Origin: PALSA-1004 sp046715035
Lineage (GTDB): Bacteria; Pseudomonadota; Gammaproteobacteria; Burkholderiales; SG8-41
Reading direction: 5' to 3'
DNA: 34,467 bases
Assembly (NCBI GenBank): GCA_046715035.1
Contig: JBKJZR010000055.1
Coordinates: forward strand, 1 to 34,467
Both the position numbers and the translations under genes were made by a program. Shown here piece after piece: positions 15,578 to 23,073 of this stretch (position 1 is its first letter; each line of letters opens with the position of its first letter). The notes beneath the pieces were generated by a model. That model did no database searches and was not told where the DNA came from. It saw nothing but the letters and a program-made list of their open reading frames with translations.

Positions 15578-16543
15578 ATGAAAGCTATATCACTAATCGC
15601 GTTGACCGCTTTGAGCCTCGTCGCGGTGCAGGCTGCCGCGCAGGATTGGCCGGCTAAGCCCGTGACGATCATCGTTCCCTTCCCCGCCGGCGGCGGGACT
15701 GACGCCTTCGCGCGGCCGCTTTCCGCGTTGCTCACCCAGCAGCTCGGCAAGCAGGTGATCATCGACAACCGTGGCGGCGCCGGCGGGACGCTGGGAGCGA
15801 CGGCCGCCGCGCGCGCTCCGCGCGACGGTTATACCTATTTCATGGGCGCCGTGCATCATGCGATTGCCCCGAGCGTCTACAAGAAGCTCGATTACGACAT
15901 CGAGAAGGATTTCACGCCGCTCGCGGTCGTCGCCGTGGTGCCGCAGGTGGTGGTGGTCAGCCCGAAGCGCATCAAGGAAACCGATCTGCGCAGCTTTATC
16001 GCGCTCGCAAAAAAACAACCGGGCAAGCTCAACTATGCATCCGCCGGCAACGGGACTTCGCACCATCTCGCGGGGGAATTGTTCAAGATCGCCGCCGGCG
16101 TCGATCTCGCCCATGTTCCGTACAAAGGCGCCGGTCCTGCGCTGCAGGATCTGATCGGCGGCCAGGTCGACGTCATGTTCGATGGGCTGGGCTCCTCCGC
16201 CCAGCACATCAAGAGCGGTTTCATCAGGCCGCTCGCCGTCGCTGCGAAATCCCGGTCCGCGGCGTTGCCCGACGTGCCCACGGCCGCCGAAGCTGGCGTC
16301 AAGGGCTACGAAGTCGCGACGTGGTATGCGCTGTGGACCGTCGCCGGCACCCCGGCTCCCATTGTCGAGCGCATGGTGGCCGAAGTCAGGAAGGCCCTCG
16401 CCGCGCCTGAAGTCAAGAACGTCTGGCAGTCCCAGGGCGCGACCACCGGCGCCGCCAACTCGAAGGAAATGGCGGCTTTCGTGTCAGCCGAAATCGCGAG
16501 ATGGGCCAAGGTCGCGAAGAGCGCCAACATTCAACTCGACTGA
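15578..16543 (+). CDS. Bug/TctC-family periplasmic receptor 3
   Basis: This 321-residue protein has a clear signal peptide (MKAISLIALTALSLVAVQAA, cleavage before QDWPAKP). Canonical TctC motifs are present: KPVTIIVPFPAGGGTDAFAR, IDNRGGAGGTLGA, APRDGYTYFMGA, LNYASAGNGTSHHLAGELF, HVPYKGAGPALQDLIGGQVD and LPDVPTAAEAG. GGGTD in the first binding loop is the standard carboxylate-receptor form. GGGAGA precedes ATG 15578. It lies between malonyl-CoA decarboxylase and the CoA-transferase, so a malonate-type ligand is a reasonable guess. No TctAB membrane subunits are encoded nearby. Confidence 0.93.
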   Translation: MKAISLIALTALSLVAVQAAAQDWPAKPVTIIVPFPAGGGTDAFARPLSALLTQQLGKQVIIDNRGGAGGTLGATAAARAPRDGYTYFMGAVHHAIAPSVYKKLDYDIEKDFTPLAVVAVVPQVVVVSPKRIKETDLRSFIALAKKQPGKLNYASAGNGTSHHLAGELFKIAAGVDLAHVPYKGAGPALQDLIGGQVDVMFDGLGSSAQHIKSGFIRPLAVAAKSRSAALPDVPTAAEAGVKGYEVATWYALWTVAGTPAPIVERMVAEVRKALAAPEVKNVWQSQGATTGAANSKEMAAFVSAEIARWAKVAKSANIQLD

Positions 16544-16554
16544 AGGAGCCAGCG

Positions 16555-17778
16555 ATGCCGGGACCGTTATCGCATATCAAGGTGCTCGACCTCTCGCGCG
16601 TGCTCGCCGCGCCATGGACCGGCCAGAATCTGGCCGACCTCGGCGCCGAGGTGATCAAGGTCGAGCGGCCCGGCAAAGGCGATGATTCGCGCGCGTTCGG
16701 TCCACCGTGGCTCAAGGACGCGAGCGGACGGGACACGCGTGAATCCGCCTATTTCGCCGCCGCGAACCGCGGCAAGCGATCGGTTACCGTCGACCTTGCG
16801 AAGGCCCCGGGCCAGGAGATCGTCCGCAAGCTCGCCGCGCGGTCCGACGTGCTGCTCGAGAATTACAAGGTCGGCGATCTCGCGCGCTACGGTCTCGCGT
16901 ACGGCGACATCAAGAAAGTCAATGCGGGCATCATTTATTGCTCGATCACCGGCTTCGGCCAGACGGGACCGGACAAGGACAAGCCCGGCTACGATTTCAT
17001 GATCCAGGGCATGGGCGGGTTGATGAGCATCACCGGCGAACGCGACGATCAGCCGGGCGGCGGGCCGCAGCGCGTCGGCGTGCCCATCGTCGATATGATG
17101 ACGGGAATGTACGCGACGATCGCGGTGTGCGCTGCGCTGGCGCACCGCGAGCAGACGGGCGCGGGCAACTATATCGACATGTCGCTGCTCGACACCCAAG
17201 TCGCGTTCCTCGCCAATCAGGGGATGAATTATCTGGCGACCGGGGAAACGCCGCAGCGGCTGGGCAATGCGCATCCCAACATCGTGCCGTATCAGACCTT
17301 CAGGACCAGCGACGGCGACATCATCCTCGCCTGCGGCAATGACAACCTGTTCAACAAATTCTGCGCAGTCGCGGGGTGCAGCCAGCTCGCCACCGAGGCG
17401 CGCTTCGCGACCAACGGCAAACGGGTCGAGAACCGCGCCGAGCTCACGCCGCTGCTGGCGGCGATCTTTGCCCGGCGCACAACGCGCGCCTGGGTCGCGG
17501 CGCTCGAGGAAGCGGGCGTGCCGAATGGCCCGATCAACACCATCGAGCAGGTCTTTCAGGAACCGCAGGTGGTCGCGCGCGGCATGCGCATCGAGCTCGA
17601 GCATCCAAGTGCCGGCAAGGTGCCGCTGGTGGCGAGCCCGATGCGTTTCTCCCACACGCCGGTGAGGCACGAAATGCCGCCGCCGACGCTGGGGCAGCAT
17701 ACCGACGAGGTGCTGCGCGGGGTCTTGAAGCTGGACGATGAGGAGATCGCCGGGTTACGCAAAGCCGGAGTCGTTTAG
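16555..17778 (+). CDS. CaiB/BaiF (family III) CoA-transferase
   Basis: This 407-residue family III CoA-transferase moves CoA between acyl-CoA and free carboxylic acids through an aspartyl-CoA intermediate. Motifs are VLDLSRVLAAPWTGQNLADL, GAEVIKVERPG, DVLLENYKVGDLARYGL and YCSITGFGQTGP. The likely nucleophile is D180 in VGVPIVDMMTGMYA. The C-terminal region (AGVPNGPINTIEQVFQEPQV, RHEMPPPTLGQHTDEVL) is complete. ATG 16555 follows AAGGAG, 11 bp after the receptor stop. Sitting next to malonyl-CoA decarboxylase and the receptor, it could load CoA onto a dicarboxylate, doing the job that malonyl-CoA synthetase (MatB) does in rhizobia. That role is inferred. Confidence 0.93.
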   Translation: MPGPLSHIKVLDLSRVLAAPWTGQNLADLGAEVIKVERPGKGDDSRAFGPPWLKDASGRDTRESAYFAAANRGKRSVTVDLAKAPGQEIVRKLAARSDVLLENYKVGDLARYGLAYGDIKKVNAGIIYCSITGFGQTGPDKDKPGYDFMIQGMGGLMSITGERDDQPGGGPQRVGVPIVDMMTGMYATIAVCAALAHREQTGAGNYIDMSLLDTQVAFLANQGMNYLATGETPQRLGNAHPNIVPYQTFRTSDGDIILACGNDNLFNKFCAVAGCSQLATEARFATNGKRVENRAELTPLLAAIFARRTTRAWVAALEEAGVPNGPINTIEQVFQEPQVVARGMRIELEHPSAGKVPLVASPMRFSHTPVRHEMPPPTLGQHTDEVLRGVLKLDDEEIAGLRKAGVV

Positions 17779-17914
17779 GTCCCGCATTTCAACGTTGCGG
17801 TTACGACTGGATTGATTGCCATCGTCCCCTGATGAGGTCGCACACATCGCATGCGATCTTGCGATCGCGTCGCTGATATGCTCGCGGGAAATAAAACCAT
17901 GCCGGAGGCGAACG

Positions 17915-18901
17915 ATGAAACCTGTTGCGATGTCGTTGGTTTTCGCCGCGTGCTTTGGCCTGAGCGCGCTCTCCGCCGCGCAGACCGCGCTGCAAACCTA
18001 TCCGAACCGATCCATACGCCTGATCGCGCCGTCGGGTGCAGGCGGTCCAGTCGACGTCATTGCGCGCACGATCGCGCAGGGATGGTCGGACATCCTGGGC
18101 CAGCAGCTGGTGGTCGACAATCGCGCCGGCGCGGCAGGCCTCATCGGCACTGAGCTCGTCGCGAAGGCGGCACCCGACGGCTACACGCTGTTAATGGGTT
18201 TTTCGGGGCCGCTCGCGATCGTACCGAGCCTCAACGACGCGACACCGTACGATCCGCTGCAGGATTTCGCACCGATATCGCTGGTCGCCTCGGCACCCTA
18301 CGTGCTGCTGGTCAACGTCGGTCTCCCGGCAAAAAGCGTGAAGGAGCTCGTGGCGCTTGCGAAATCGCGGCCGGCCAAGCTCAATTTCGCTTCCGGGGGA
18401 ACCGGAACCGGGATCCACATGGCCGGTGAACTTTTCAACCTGGCGGCGGGCGTGCGCATCACGCACGTCGCATACAAAGGGGCAGCACCCGGCATGACCG
18501 CCTTGATGGCGGGCGAGGTCGGCATGATGTTCAATGGCTTGTCGGCGGCGCTGCCGCTCATGAAAGCCGACAGGGTGCGCGCGCTGGCCGTGGCGGGCGA
18601 CAGGCGCTCGCCGCTGGTGCCGGAGCTGCCCACGATCAGCGAGAGCGGTTTACAGTTCAGCACGGCGGGGTGGTATGGGGTCCTCGCGCCGCGCGGCACG
18701 CCGCGGCCCGTTCTGGCGAAGCTGCATGCGACGCTGGTGCAGACCCTGAAGGCGCCCTCGACCAAGGAGCGACTTGCGGAAATGGCCGTCGAAGACATCG
18801 GTTCGACGCCAGAGGAATTCACGAAAAGGATGCGCGAGGAGCTGGCGACGTGGAGGCGGGTGGTCAACGCGGCAGGGTTGAAGGGCAACCCGGCGAACTA
18901 G
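17915..18901 (+). CDS. Bug/TctC-family periplasmic receptor 4
   Basis: This 328-residue protein has a signal peptide (MKPVAMSLVFAACFGLSALS, cleavage near SAA-QTA). TctC motifs are YPNRSIRLIAPSGAGGPVDV, VDNRAGAAGLIGTEL, AAPDGYTLLMGFSGP, LNFASGGTGTGIHMAGELF, HVAYKGAAPGMTALMAGEVG and VPELPTISESG. ATG 17915 follows GGAGG at a good distance; an upstream in-frame ATG at 17816 would place the signal peptide 33 residues inside. The first loop reads GAGGPVD instead of GGGTD, pointing to a ligand different from receptor 3. The 136-bp gap before it shows no strong terminator or promoter. Confidence 0.92.
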   Translation: MKPVAMSLVFAACFGLSALSAAQTALQTYPNRSIRLIAPSGAGGPVDVIARTIAQGWSDILGQQLVVDNRAGAAGLIGTELVAKAAPDGYTLLMGFSGPLAIVPSLNDATPYDPLQDFAPISLVASAPYVLLVNVGLPAKSVKELVALAKSRPAKLNFASGGTGTGIHMAGELFNLAAGVRITHVAYKGAAPGMTALMAGEVGMMFNGLSAALPLMKADRVRALAVAGDRRSPLVPELPTISESGLQFSTAGWYGVLAPRGTPRPVLAKLHATLVQTLKAPSTKERLAEMAVEDIGSTPEEFTKRMREELATWRRVVNAAGLKGNPAN

Positions 18902-18944
18902 CATCAGCAGCTCGCGCCTGGCGCTGCGGCGTGCCGGCGGCGCG

Positions 18945-19400
18945 TCACAACAGGCTCAAAATGAACTTCCACTCGGCGGGCTCGACCGGCGTGATCGATA
19001 GCCGGTTGCCCCGCTGCAGCAAACGCATATCGGCCAGCTGCGAATATTCACGCAGCTCGGAGAGCGGCACCAGCCGCGTCTTCCTGGCGAGTCGCACATC
19101 GACGTTGTACCAGCGTGGCTTGGCGCGCGTCGACTTGGGGTCGAAATATTTGCTCTTGTAGTCGAACTGGGTCGCGTCGGGATAGGCGACCCGGGCGACT
19201 TCGACGATGCCCGCGATTCCCGGAACTTCGCAGCTTGAGTGATAGAACAGCGCCTGGTCGCCGAGCTTCATTTCGTCGCGCATGTAATTGCGCGCCTGAA
19301 AGTTGCGCACCCCGAACCAGGGCGTCGTCTTCTTCGCGGCGCGCATCAGATCGTCGATGCTGAAATCGTCGGGCTCGGATTTCATCAACCAGTAACTCAT
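18945..19400 (-). CDS. EVE-domain protein (thymocyte nuclear protein 1-like)
   Basis: This 151-residue single-domain protein begins MSYWLMKSEPDDFSIDDL and contains TPWFGVRNFQARNYMRDEMK, GDQALFYHSSCEVPGIAGIV and KPRWYNVDVRLARKTR. This is the full-length bacterial EVE (PUA-like) protein, a fold that binds modified bases in nucleic acids. Its biological role in bacteria is not settled. It lies downstream of zapA and 6S RNA on the same strand, converging with TctC receptor 4 across a 43-bp gap. Confidence 0.92.
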   Translation of the reverse strand: MSYWLMKSEPDDFSIDDLMRAAKKTTPWFGVRNFQARNYMRDEMKLGDQALFYHSSCEVPGIAGIVEVARVAYPDATQFDYKSKYFDPKSTRAKPRWYNVDVRLARKTRLVPLSELREYSQLADMRLLQRGNRLSITPVEPAEWKFILSLL

Positions 19401-19480
19401 GGCAACGCCTCAGCTGAGATCGCACTCAAGCGGAACATTCCAGCGGGGCGAGGATGCACCTCGAGCCCCGCGCCCGCCGC

Positions 19481-19509
19481 CAAAAAAAATGCGGCGCTAA
19501 GCCGCATTT
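19481..19509 (-). terminator. Intrinsic terminator downstream of 6S RNA
   Basis: Read on the minus strand, ATGCGGC, a five-base loop, GCCGCAT is followed by a run of eight T (A-run at 19482-19489 on the plus strand). It begins about ten bases beyond the 3' end of the 6S RNA and would end the 6S or zapBA-6S transcript. Confidence 0.85.
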
Positions 19510-19518
19510 CAAGAAATG

Positions 19519-19690
19519 GTCCCCCGCAAATGCCGTTGGGCCTGCATCTTGAACCAACGGTCCAAGTGGTCGCTTTCCGGACACATCAGGCGCTTCCTGT
19601 CGGACGCGCACAACAGTGTCACTATAGGCCGCAACCTTCTAGCAAATATTGGTTCAAAGAATTTAAGGCCCTGACGAACACCGCAGGGGA
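19519..19690 (-). ncRNA. ssrS: 6S RNA
   Basis: This RNA copies an open promoter and holds the sigma-70 RNA polymerase in stationary phase. On the minus strand the 3' half reads CTTGGACCGTTGGTTCAAG (19548-19566), then a GCCC-ACGGCAT-TGCGGGG segment. This matches the E. coli 6S pattern of a CTTGAACC...GGTTCAAG hairpin followed by GCGGCGGCAT. The 5' end (CCCCTGCGG) pairs with the 3' end (TGCGGGG) to close the long stem, and GGGCC pairs with GGCCC further in. Position directly downstream of zapA is the usual proteobacterial location. Ends are approximate (within about 10 bases). Confidence 0.85.
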
Positions 19691-19720
19691 TTAACCCGCA
19701 GCCGGCACCGTCGTCGCCGG

Positions 19721-20029
19721 CTAAAACAACTTTTCCTGTTCGGCTAGCGCCTGATCCAGGGTCGTCTCGATACTGGCCATTCTACGCTTAAACTCCGACA
19801 CATCAAAGTTGCCGAAGCGCGTCGTGAGAAATTCGTGCGAGATGTTGAGCGCCGCCATGATCGCCACGCGGTCCATGCCGGTGACTTTGCCCTGATCCTT
19901 GATCTCCTGCATCTTCAGATTCAGATAATCGACGGCCTGTAACAAAGCCTTCTGCTCTTCCGGAGTGCACGCGACGCGAAACTCGCGCCCCATGATCGTC
20001 ACCTGCATGCCTTTGGCATCGGCGCTCAT
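19721..20029 (-). CDS. zapA: Cell division protein ZapA
   Basis: This 102-residue FtsZ-ring-associated protein stabilises and crosslinks FtsZ filaments at mid-cell. It has the N-terminal globular head (VTIMGREFRVACTPEEQKAL, LNLKMQEIKDQGKVTGMDRV, IMAALNISHEFL) and a C-terminal coiled coil (SIETTLDQALAEQEKLF). ATG 20029 overlaps the zapB stop by four bases, so translation is coupled. An AGCCGGC...GCCGGCT hairpin (19701-19723) overlaps its stop codon and may separate it from 6S RNA. Confidence 0.95.
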   Translation of the reverse strand: MSADAKGMQVTIMGREFRVACTPEEQKALLQAVDYLNLKMQEIKDQGKVTGMDRVAIMAALNISHEFLTTRFGNFDVSEFKRRMASIETTLDQALAEQEKLF

Positions 20030-20226
20030 ACTTCTTCCTCGGGAATCTGAGTAAGCAGTGTCTCGAGACGAATGCGCGCGTCACCCACCTTGTCCGCCAG
20101 TTGCTTGTTTTCGCTCTGTGCAGAGGCAAGCTGCTGGCGCAATTGATGGTTGTCGGCGCGCAACCGCTGACACAGCGCCACGAACTGATTTATTTTTTCT
20201 TCGAGCGACTTGAGCTCAGCATCCAT
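20026..20226 (-). CDS. zapB: ZapB-like coiled-coil protein (TIGR02449-type)
   Basis: This 66-residue, almost entirely helical protein has heptad spacing (LKSLEEKINQFVALCQRLR, NHQLRQQLASAQSENKQLAD). It is encoded immediately upstream of zapA, as in many beta- and gammaproteobacteria. It is expected to join ZapA at the Z-ring. I chose ATG 20226 over the GTG at 20235. A promoter at 20234-20263 places the predicted transcription start at about the first base of this ATG, and the GTG lies inside the -10 box and could not be on that transcript. The family name rests on position and coiled-coil character rather than on diagnostic residues. Confidence 0.75.
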   Translation of the reverse strand: MDAELKSLEEKINQFVALCQRLRADNHQLRQQLASAQSENKQLADKVGDARIRLETLLTQIPEEEV

Positions 20227-20233
20227 AAGCCAC

Positions 20234-20263
20234 ACTATAGTTTGGAAAATCTTGATAAGTCAA
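20234..20263 (-). promoter_or_regulatory. Sigma-70-type promoter of zapB-zapA
   Basis: On the minus strand TTGACT (20258-20263) and TATAGT (20234-20239) are separated by 18 bases. The predicted start point, about seven bases on, falls at 20226-20228, at the zapB ATG. No Shine-Dalgarno sequence precedes that ATG. The transcript therefore looks leaderless or nearly so. Confidence 0.7.
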
Positions 20264-20479
20264 CACCTAAGCAACTTTTGTGAATGTGGTTTGATATCGA
20301 AACTTTGGCCGACGGAAAACCCTGCGCCGATTTTCATGGATTTGTAAAGCGAATGCTGCGGGTGCGCCACGTGCGCACCCCGGGAAGATGAGGCAGCCGT
20401 AGTGTTCGCGGACGCCAGCCATCCCGCCGCCGCAAAAGGAAGTAAAATCTCCCCGTTGCCGCGGGCCTGATCCAGCGGC

Positions 20480-20756
20480 AACACGGTTCCAGGTGCCCGG
20501 GTCGCCGTTCGCGACCCGGGATAATCGGGAAACAAGTGCGGTAAAGCAGGACTGAGTAGTCAGGACCAAGGACTAAGGTAGAAGCGGCATTTGCTACCTC
20601 GAAGTCCTCAGTCCTGCGACGTGAGTCCTGTTTTCCCAATTCTTGTGCTGCCCCCGCAACGGTAAGCGAGCGTTGGGCGCGCCATCATGCCACTGGGCTT
20701 ATTCGCCCGGGAAGGCGGCGCGTCAGGTCTCGCGAGCCCGTAGACCGGCCTCGAAC
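20480..20756 (+). promoter_or_regulatory. Cobalamin (adenosylcobalamin-type) riboswitch with an extra hairpin
   Basis: Conserved blocks occur in order. ACACGGTTCCAGGTGCC is at about 20481. A perfect 10-bp hairpin CCCGGGTCGC/GCGACCCGGG spans 20496-20520. Then come ATAATCGGGAA, CTGCCCCCGCAACGGTAAG (20648-20666), GCCACTG (20689-20695), CGGGAAGGCG, and the B12 box AGCCCGTAGACCGGCC (20735-20750). Between GGGAA and CTGCCCCCGC the distance is much longer than usual because of an additional hairpin bounded by GCAGGACTGAG (20546-20556) and CTCAGTCCTGC (20607-20617). Cobalamin binding is expected to repress the downstream receptor gene. The 654-bp gap 20227-20880 is accounted for by the zapB promoter, this element and its expression platform; I see nothing clear in 20264-20479 apart from a GGGTGCGC/GCGCACCC hairpin near 20360-20380. 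Confidence 0.9.
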
Positions 20757-20825
20757 CGCAGGGTAGGAAATGCCGCGGGGAGGCGGCGTTCGCGCCGTTT
20801 ACGGTCGATGTGTCTTCCCCGGGTG

Positions 20826-20876
20826 TTTCCTCGTGCAAACAATCCGCACACGGTGGGTGTGCACTAGCCGAGGAAA
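20826..20876 (+). promoter_or_regulatory. Predicted helix sequestering the btuB ribosome binding site
   Basis: TTTCCTCG (20826-20833) is a perfect complement of CGAGGAAA (20869-20876), which contains the GAGG ribosome binding site eight bases before ATG 20881. A nested hairpin GCACAC/GTGTGC (20846-20862) would close the loop. This is a plausible translational off-state of the cobalamin riboswitch. Which upstream segment frees the site cannot be read by eye. Confidence 0.6.
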
Positions 20877-20880
20877 AGCC

Positions 20881-22881
20881 ATGCAACGTCGTCCCCAGCT
20901 CCCGCAATTGCTGTTCAGTTTCTGCGTTTGTTCAACACTGCTGTGCGCGTGTCTGCCGTCGATCGCGCAGCAGCCCCTGCGCGCAGCCGTGACCGAAGAA
21001 GTGGTGGTGACGGCCACGCGGTTCAGCGAGCCGCAGGACGCGCTTCCGGTGGGTGTCGTCGTCGTGACCGCGGAAGAGCTCCGGCGCAGCACGGCGCAGA
21101 CCCTGCCGGAATTCCTCGCGCGCTTCGCCGGCATCCATGTGCGCGACAACACCGGTGGGCCCGATAGCCAGGTCGACATGCGCGGCTTCGGCATCACGGG
21201 CGATCAGAACACGCTGATCCTCCTCGACGGTCAGCGCCTGTCGGAGATCGAGCTCGTATCGGCGAAATGGTCGGCGATACCGCTGAACGCGGTCGAGCGC
21301 ATCGAGATCATGCGCGGCAGCGGTTCGGTGCTCTACGGAAGCGGCGCCACGGGCGGCACGATCAATATCATCACGCGCACCGCGCGCCCAGGCGAGAAGA
21401 CCGCGCTGCTGTACGGCGCTGCCGGCAGCTACGACAGCCGCGAGCTGCGCGGCAGTGCCAGCCTGGCGGGCGAGCGTGCAGGAATTGCGTTGAGCGCCAA
21501 CCAGCTCGAGTCTGACAACTACCGTGACAATAATCATCTGCGCCAGCGCAATGCCGACGTGGGCATGCGCTGGGGCGATGCCGCGCGCAGCCTGAGCTTC
21601 AAACTCAGCGTCGATGAGCAGAATCTGCGCAACCCCGGCGTGCGCACGGCGGCGCAACTCGAAACCGATCGTCGGGGTGCAACCACCCCTGCGGATTTTT
21701 CCATTCGCCGCGGCGGCCGCGCCAACCTGGGTTTCAATACCCTGCTGGGAGACGCGGAGTTCGGCGTCAATCTGACCTACCGCTCGCGCGACGCGAAGGC
21801 GACGCAGCTGTTTTTTGGCGCAACGACGGAGCTCAAGACCCAGGTCGCAACCTGGTCCCTGACGCCGCGCCTGCGCGTGCCGCTGCCAATCGCCGGAAAA
21901 CCCGGCGCCCTGGTGCTCGGCCTGGACGTCGAGGAGTGGGATTACGATTCTGTTTTCCAGGGCGGGTTCTTCAATTCACATGCGCTCGCATCGCAGCGCA
22001 ACCGCGCCGGATACCTGCAGTATGGTATCGAGTTGACGCCCGACACACGGCTGACGCTGGGCGGCCGCATACAGCGCACCGAGAATTCGATCACCGAGCT
22101 CCTGCCTGTGCCTGCTACTGTGAACCAGGTGCGCACCCCGCACGCGCACGAGCTCGCATTGCGTCACCGCGTCATGCCCGGCTTCAGCGTCTTCGGCAAG
22201 ATGGGCCGCAGCTTCCGCATTGCAACCGTCGACGAAAACCGCTTTCAGGTCACGCTGCTGGAACCGCAAACCTCGCGCGACCGCGAGATCGGCGCCGAGG
22301 CGCAATGGGGGATCGCCCGCATGCGGCTCGCGGCGTACCGTATGGACCTCGAAAACGAAATTTATTTCAGTCCGATCTTTCCGCCCTTCGGCGCCAACAT
22401 CAACCTGTCGCCGACGCGGCGCGAGGGCGTGGAGCTGGAGACCCACTGGCAGCTGAGCCCGACCCTGACCGCGTTCCTGAACGCCGCCGTTACGAAGGCC
22501 AAGTTTCGCGAGGGCTCGTATGGCGGCATCAACGTCAGCGGCAACGACGTGCCGCTCGTCCCGACGCATGTCATAGCGGCGGGCGGCACGTGGCGGTTCG
22601 CGCCGCACACGGACCTAAGCGCATTCATGCGCGCGGTGGGGCCGCAGCGCTTCGACAACGATCAGGCCAACACGTTTGCGCAGCGTATCCCCAGCTACGC
22701 GACGCTGGACCTCAAACTGGCGCATGAAATCGGTGGCTGGCAGCTCGCAGTAACCGTGCGCAATCTGTTCGACCGCAAATACTTCAGCTACGGCATTGCC
22801 AATGCGGCCGGCACGACATTCAATGCCTACCCGGCGGCCGAGCGCAACGCATTCGTCTCGGCCGAGTACCGCTTCCGTTAA
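20881..22881 (+). CDS. btuB: TonB-dependent outer-membrane receptor, probably for cobalamin
   Basis: This 666-residue protein has a signal peptide (LPQLLFSFCVCSTLLCACLP, cleavage near SIA-QQ), a TonB box-like stretch (EEVVVTATRF), the plug domain (VVTAEELRRSTAQTLPEFLA, GFGITGDQNTLILLDGQRLS, VERIEIMRGSGSVLYGSGAT, GGTINIITR) and a beta-barrel ending with the aromatic C-terminus SAEYRFR. Barrel landmarks include the NLFDRKYFSYG motif near the end. Placement behind a cobalamin riboswitch points to vitamin B12 or corrinoid uptake. The start is ATG 20881, which follows GAGGAAAAG. The ATG at 20770 would lie upstream of the expression platform. It stands alone, followed by a terminator. Confidence 0.9.
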   Translation: MQRRPQLPQLLFSFCVCSTLLCACLPSIAQQPLRAAVTEEVVVTATRFSEPQDALPVGVVVVTAEELRRSTAQTLPEFLARFAGIHVRDNTGGPDSQVDMRGFGITGDQNTLILLDGQRLSEIELVSAKWSAIPLNAVERIEIMRGSGSVLYGSGATGGTINIITRTARPGEKTALLYGAAGSYDSRELRGSASLAGERAGIALSANQLESDNYRDNNHLRQRNADVGMRWGDAARSLSFKLSVDEQNLRNPGVRTAAQLETDRRGATTPADFSIRRGGRANLGFNTLLGDAEFGVNLTYRSRDAKATQLFFGATTELKTQVATWSLTPRLRVPLPIAGKPGALVLGLDVEEWDYDSVFQGGFFNSHALASQRNRAGYLQYGIELTPDTRLTLGGRIQRTENSITELLPVPATVNQVRTPHAHELALRHRVMPGFSVFGKMGRSFRIATVDENRFQVTLLEPQTSRDREIGAEAQWGIARMRLAAYRMDLENEIYFSPIFPPFGANINLSPTRREGVELETHWQLSPTLTAFLNAAVTKAKFREGSYGGINVSGNDVPLVPTHVIAAGGTWRFAPHTDLSAFMRAVGPQRFDNDQANTFAQRIPSYATLDLKLAHEIGGWQLAVTVRNLFDRKYFSYGIANAAGTTFNAYPAAERNAFVSAEYRFR

Positions 22882-23005
22882 CAGCCTCCTGCGCATCACC
22901 GGCGGCGGGCAACGGTGTGAACGCACCGGCTCGCCCGCGGTTTCGCGCAGCTACCCGGAAGCGCGGCCGGCCTGTAGGTTAGATCGAGATCTCCGCGGGA
23001 GTATC

Positions 23006-23040
23006 GCGCAGCAGTCGCGCTGCGCCGCGAGGCTTTTTTT
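23006..23040 (+). terminator. Terminator candidate after btuB
   Basis: GCGCAGC (23006-23012) pairs with GCTGCGC (23019-23025), and a run of seven T lies at 23034-23040. The eight-base gap between stem and T-run is longer than ideal, so efficiency is uncertain. The T-run abuts the putative msbA promoter. Confidence 0.5.
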
Positions 23041-23066
23041 GTAAAAACAGCCAAGTTTGCTATTGT
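23039..23066 (+). promoter_or_regulatory. Possible msbA promoter
   Basis: TTGTAA (23039-23044) and TATTGT (23061-23066) are 16 bases apart. A start about seven bases later coincides with the msbA ATG at 23074, which has no ribosome binding site. This is the same leaderless layout as zapB, but with weaker hexamers. Confidence 0.4.
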
Positions 23067-23073
23067 TGCGGCC

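Noticed and set aside
14207..18901. Classical TctCBA transporter operon
   Set aside because: Only the receptor subunits are present. No gene for the 12-helix TctA or the small TctB protein was found in the window.
20545..20630. AGGACT/AGTCCT words considered as a CRISPR or tandem array
   Set aside because: The words are short, irregularly spaced and form one hairpin within the riboswitch. There are no regular spacers and no cas genes.
20770..20880. Extension of btuB to the ATG at 20770
   Set aside because: It would translate through the riboswitch expression platform and bury the signal peptide. ATG 20881 has its own ribosome binding site.
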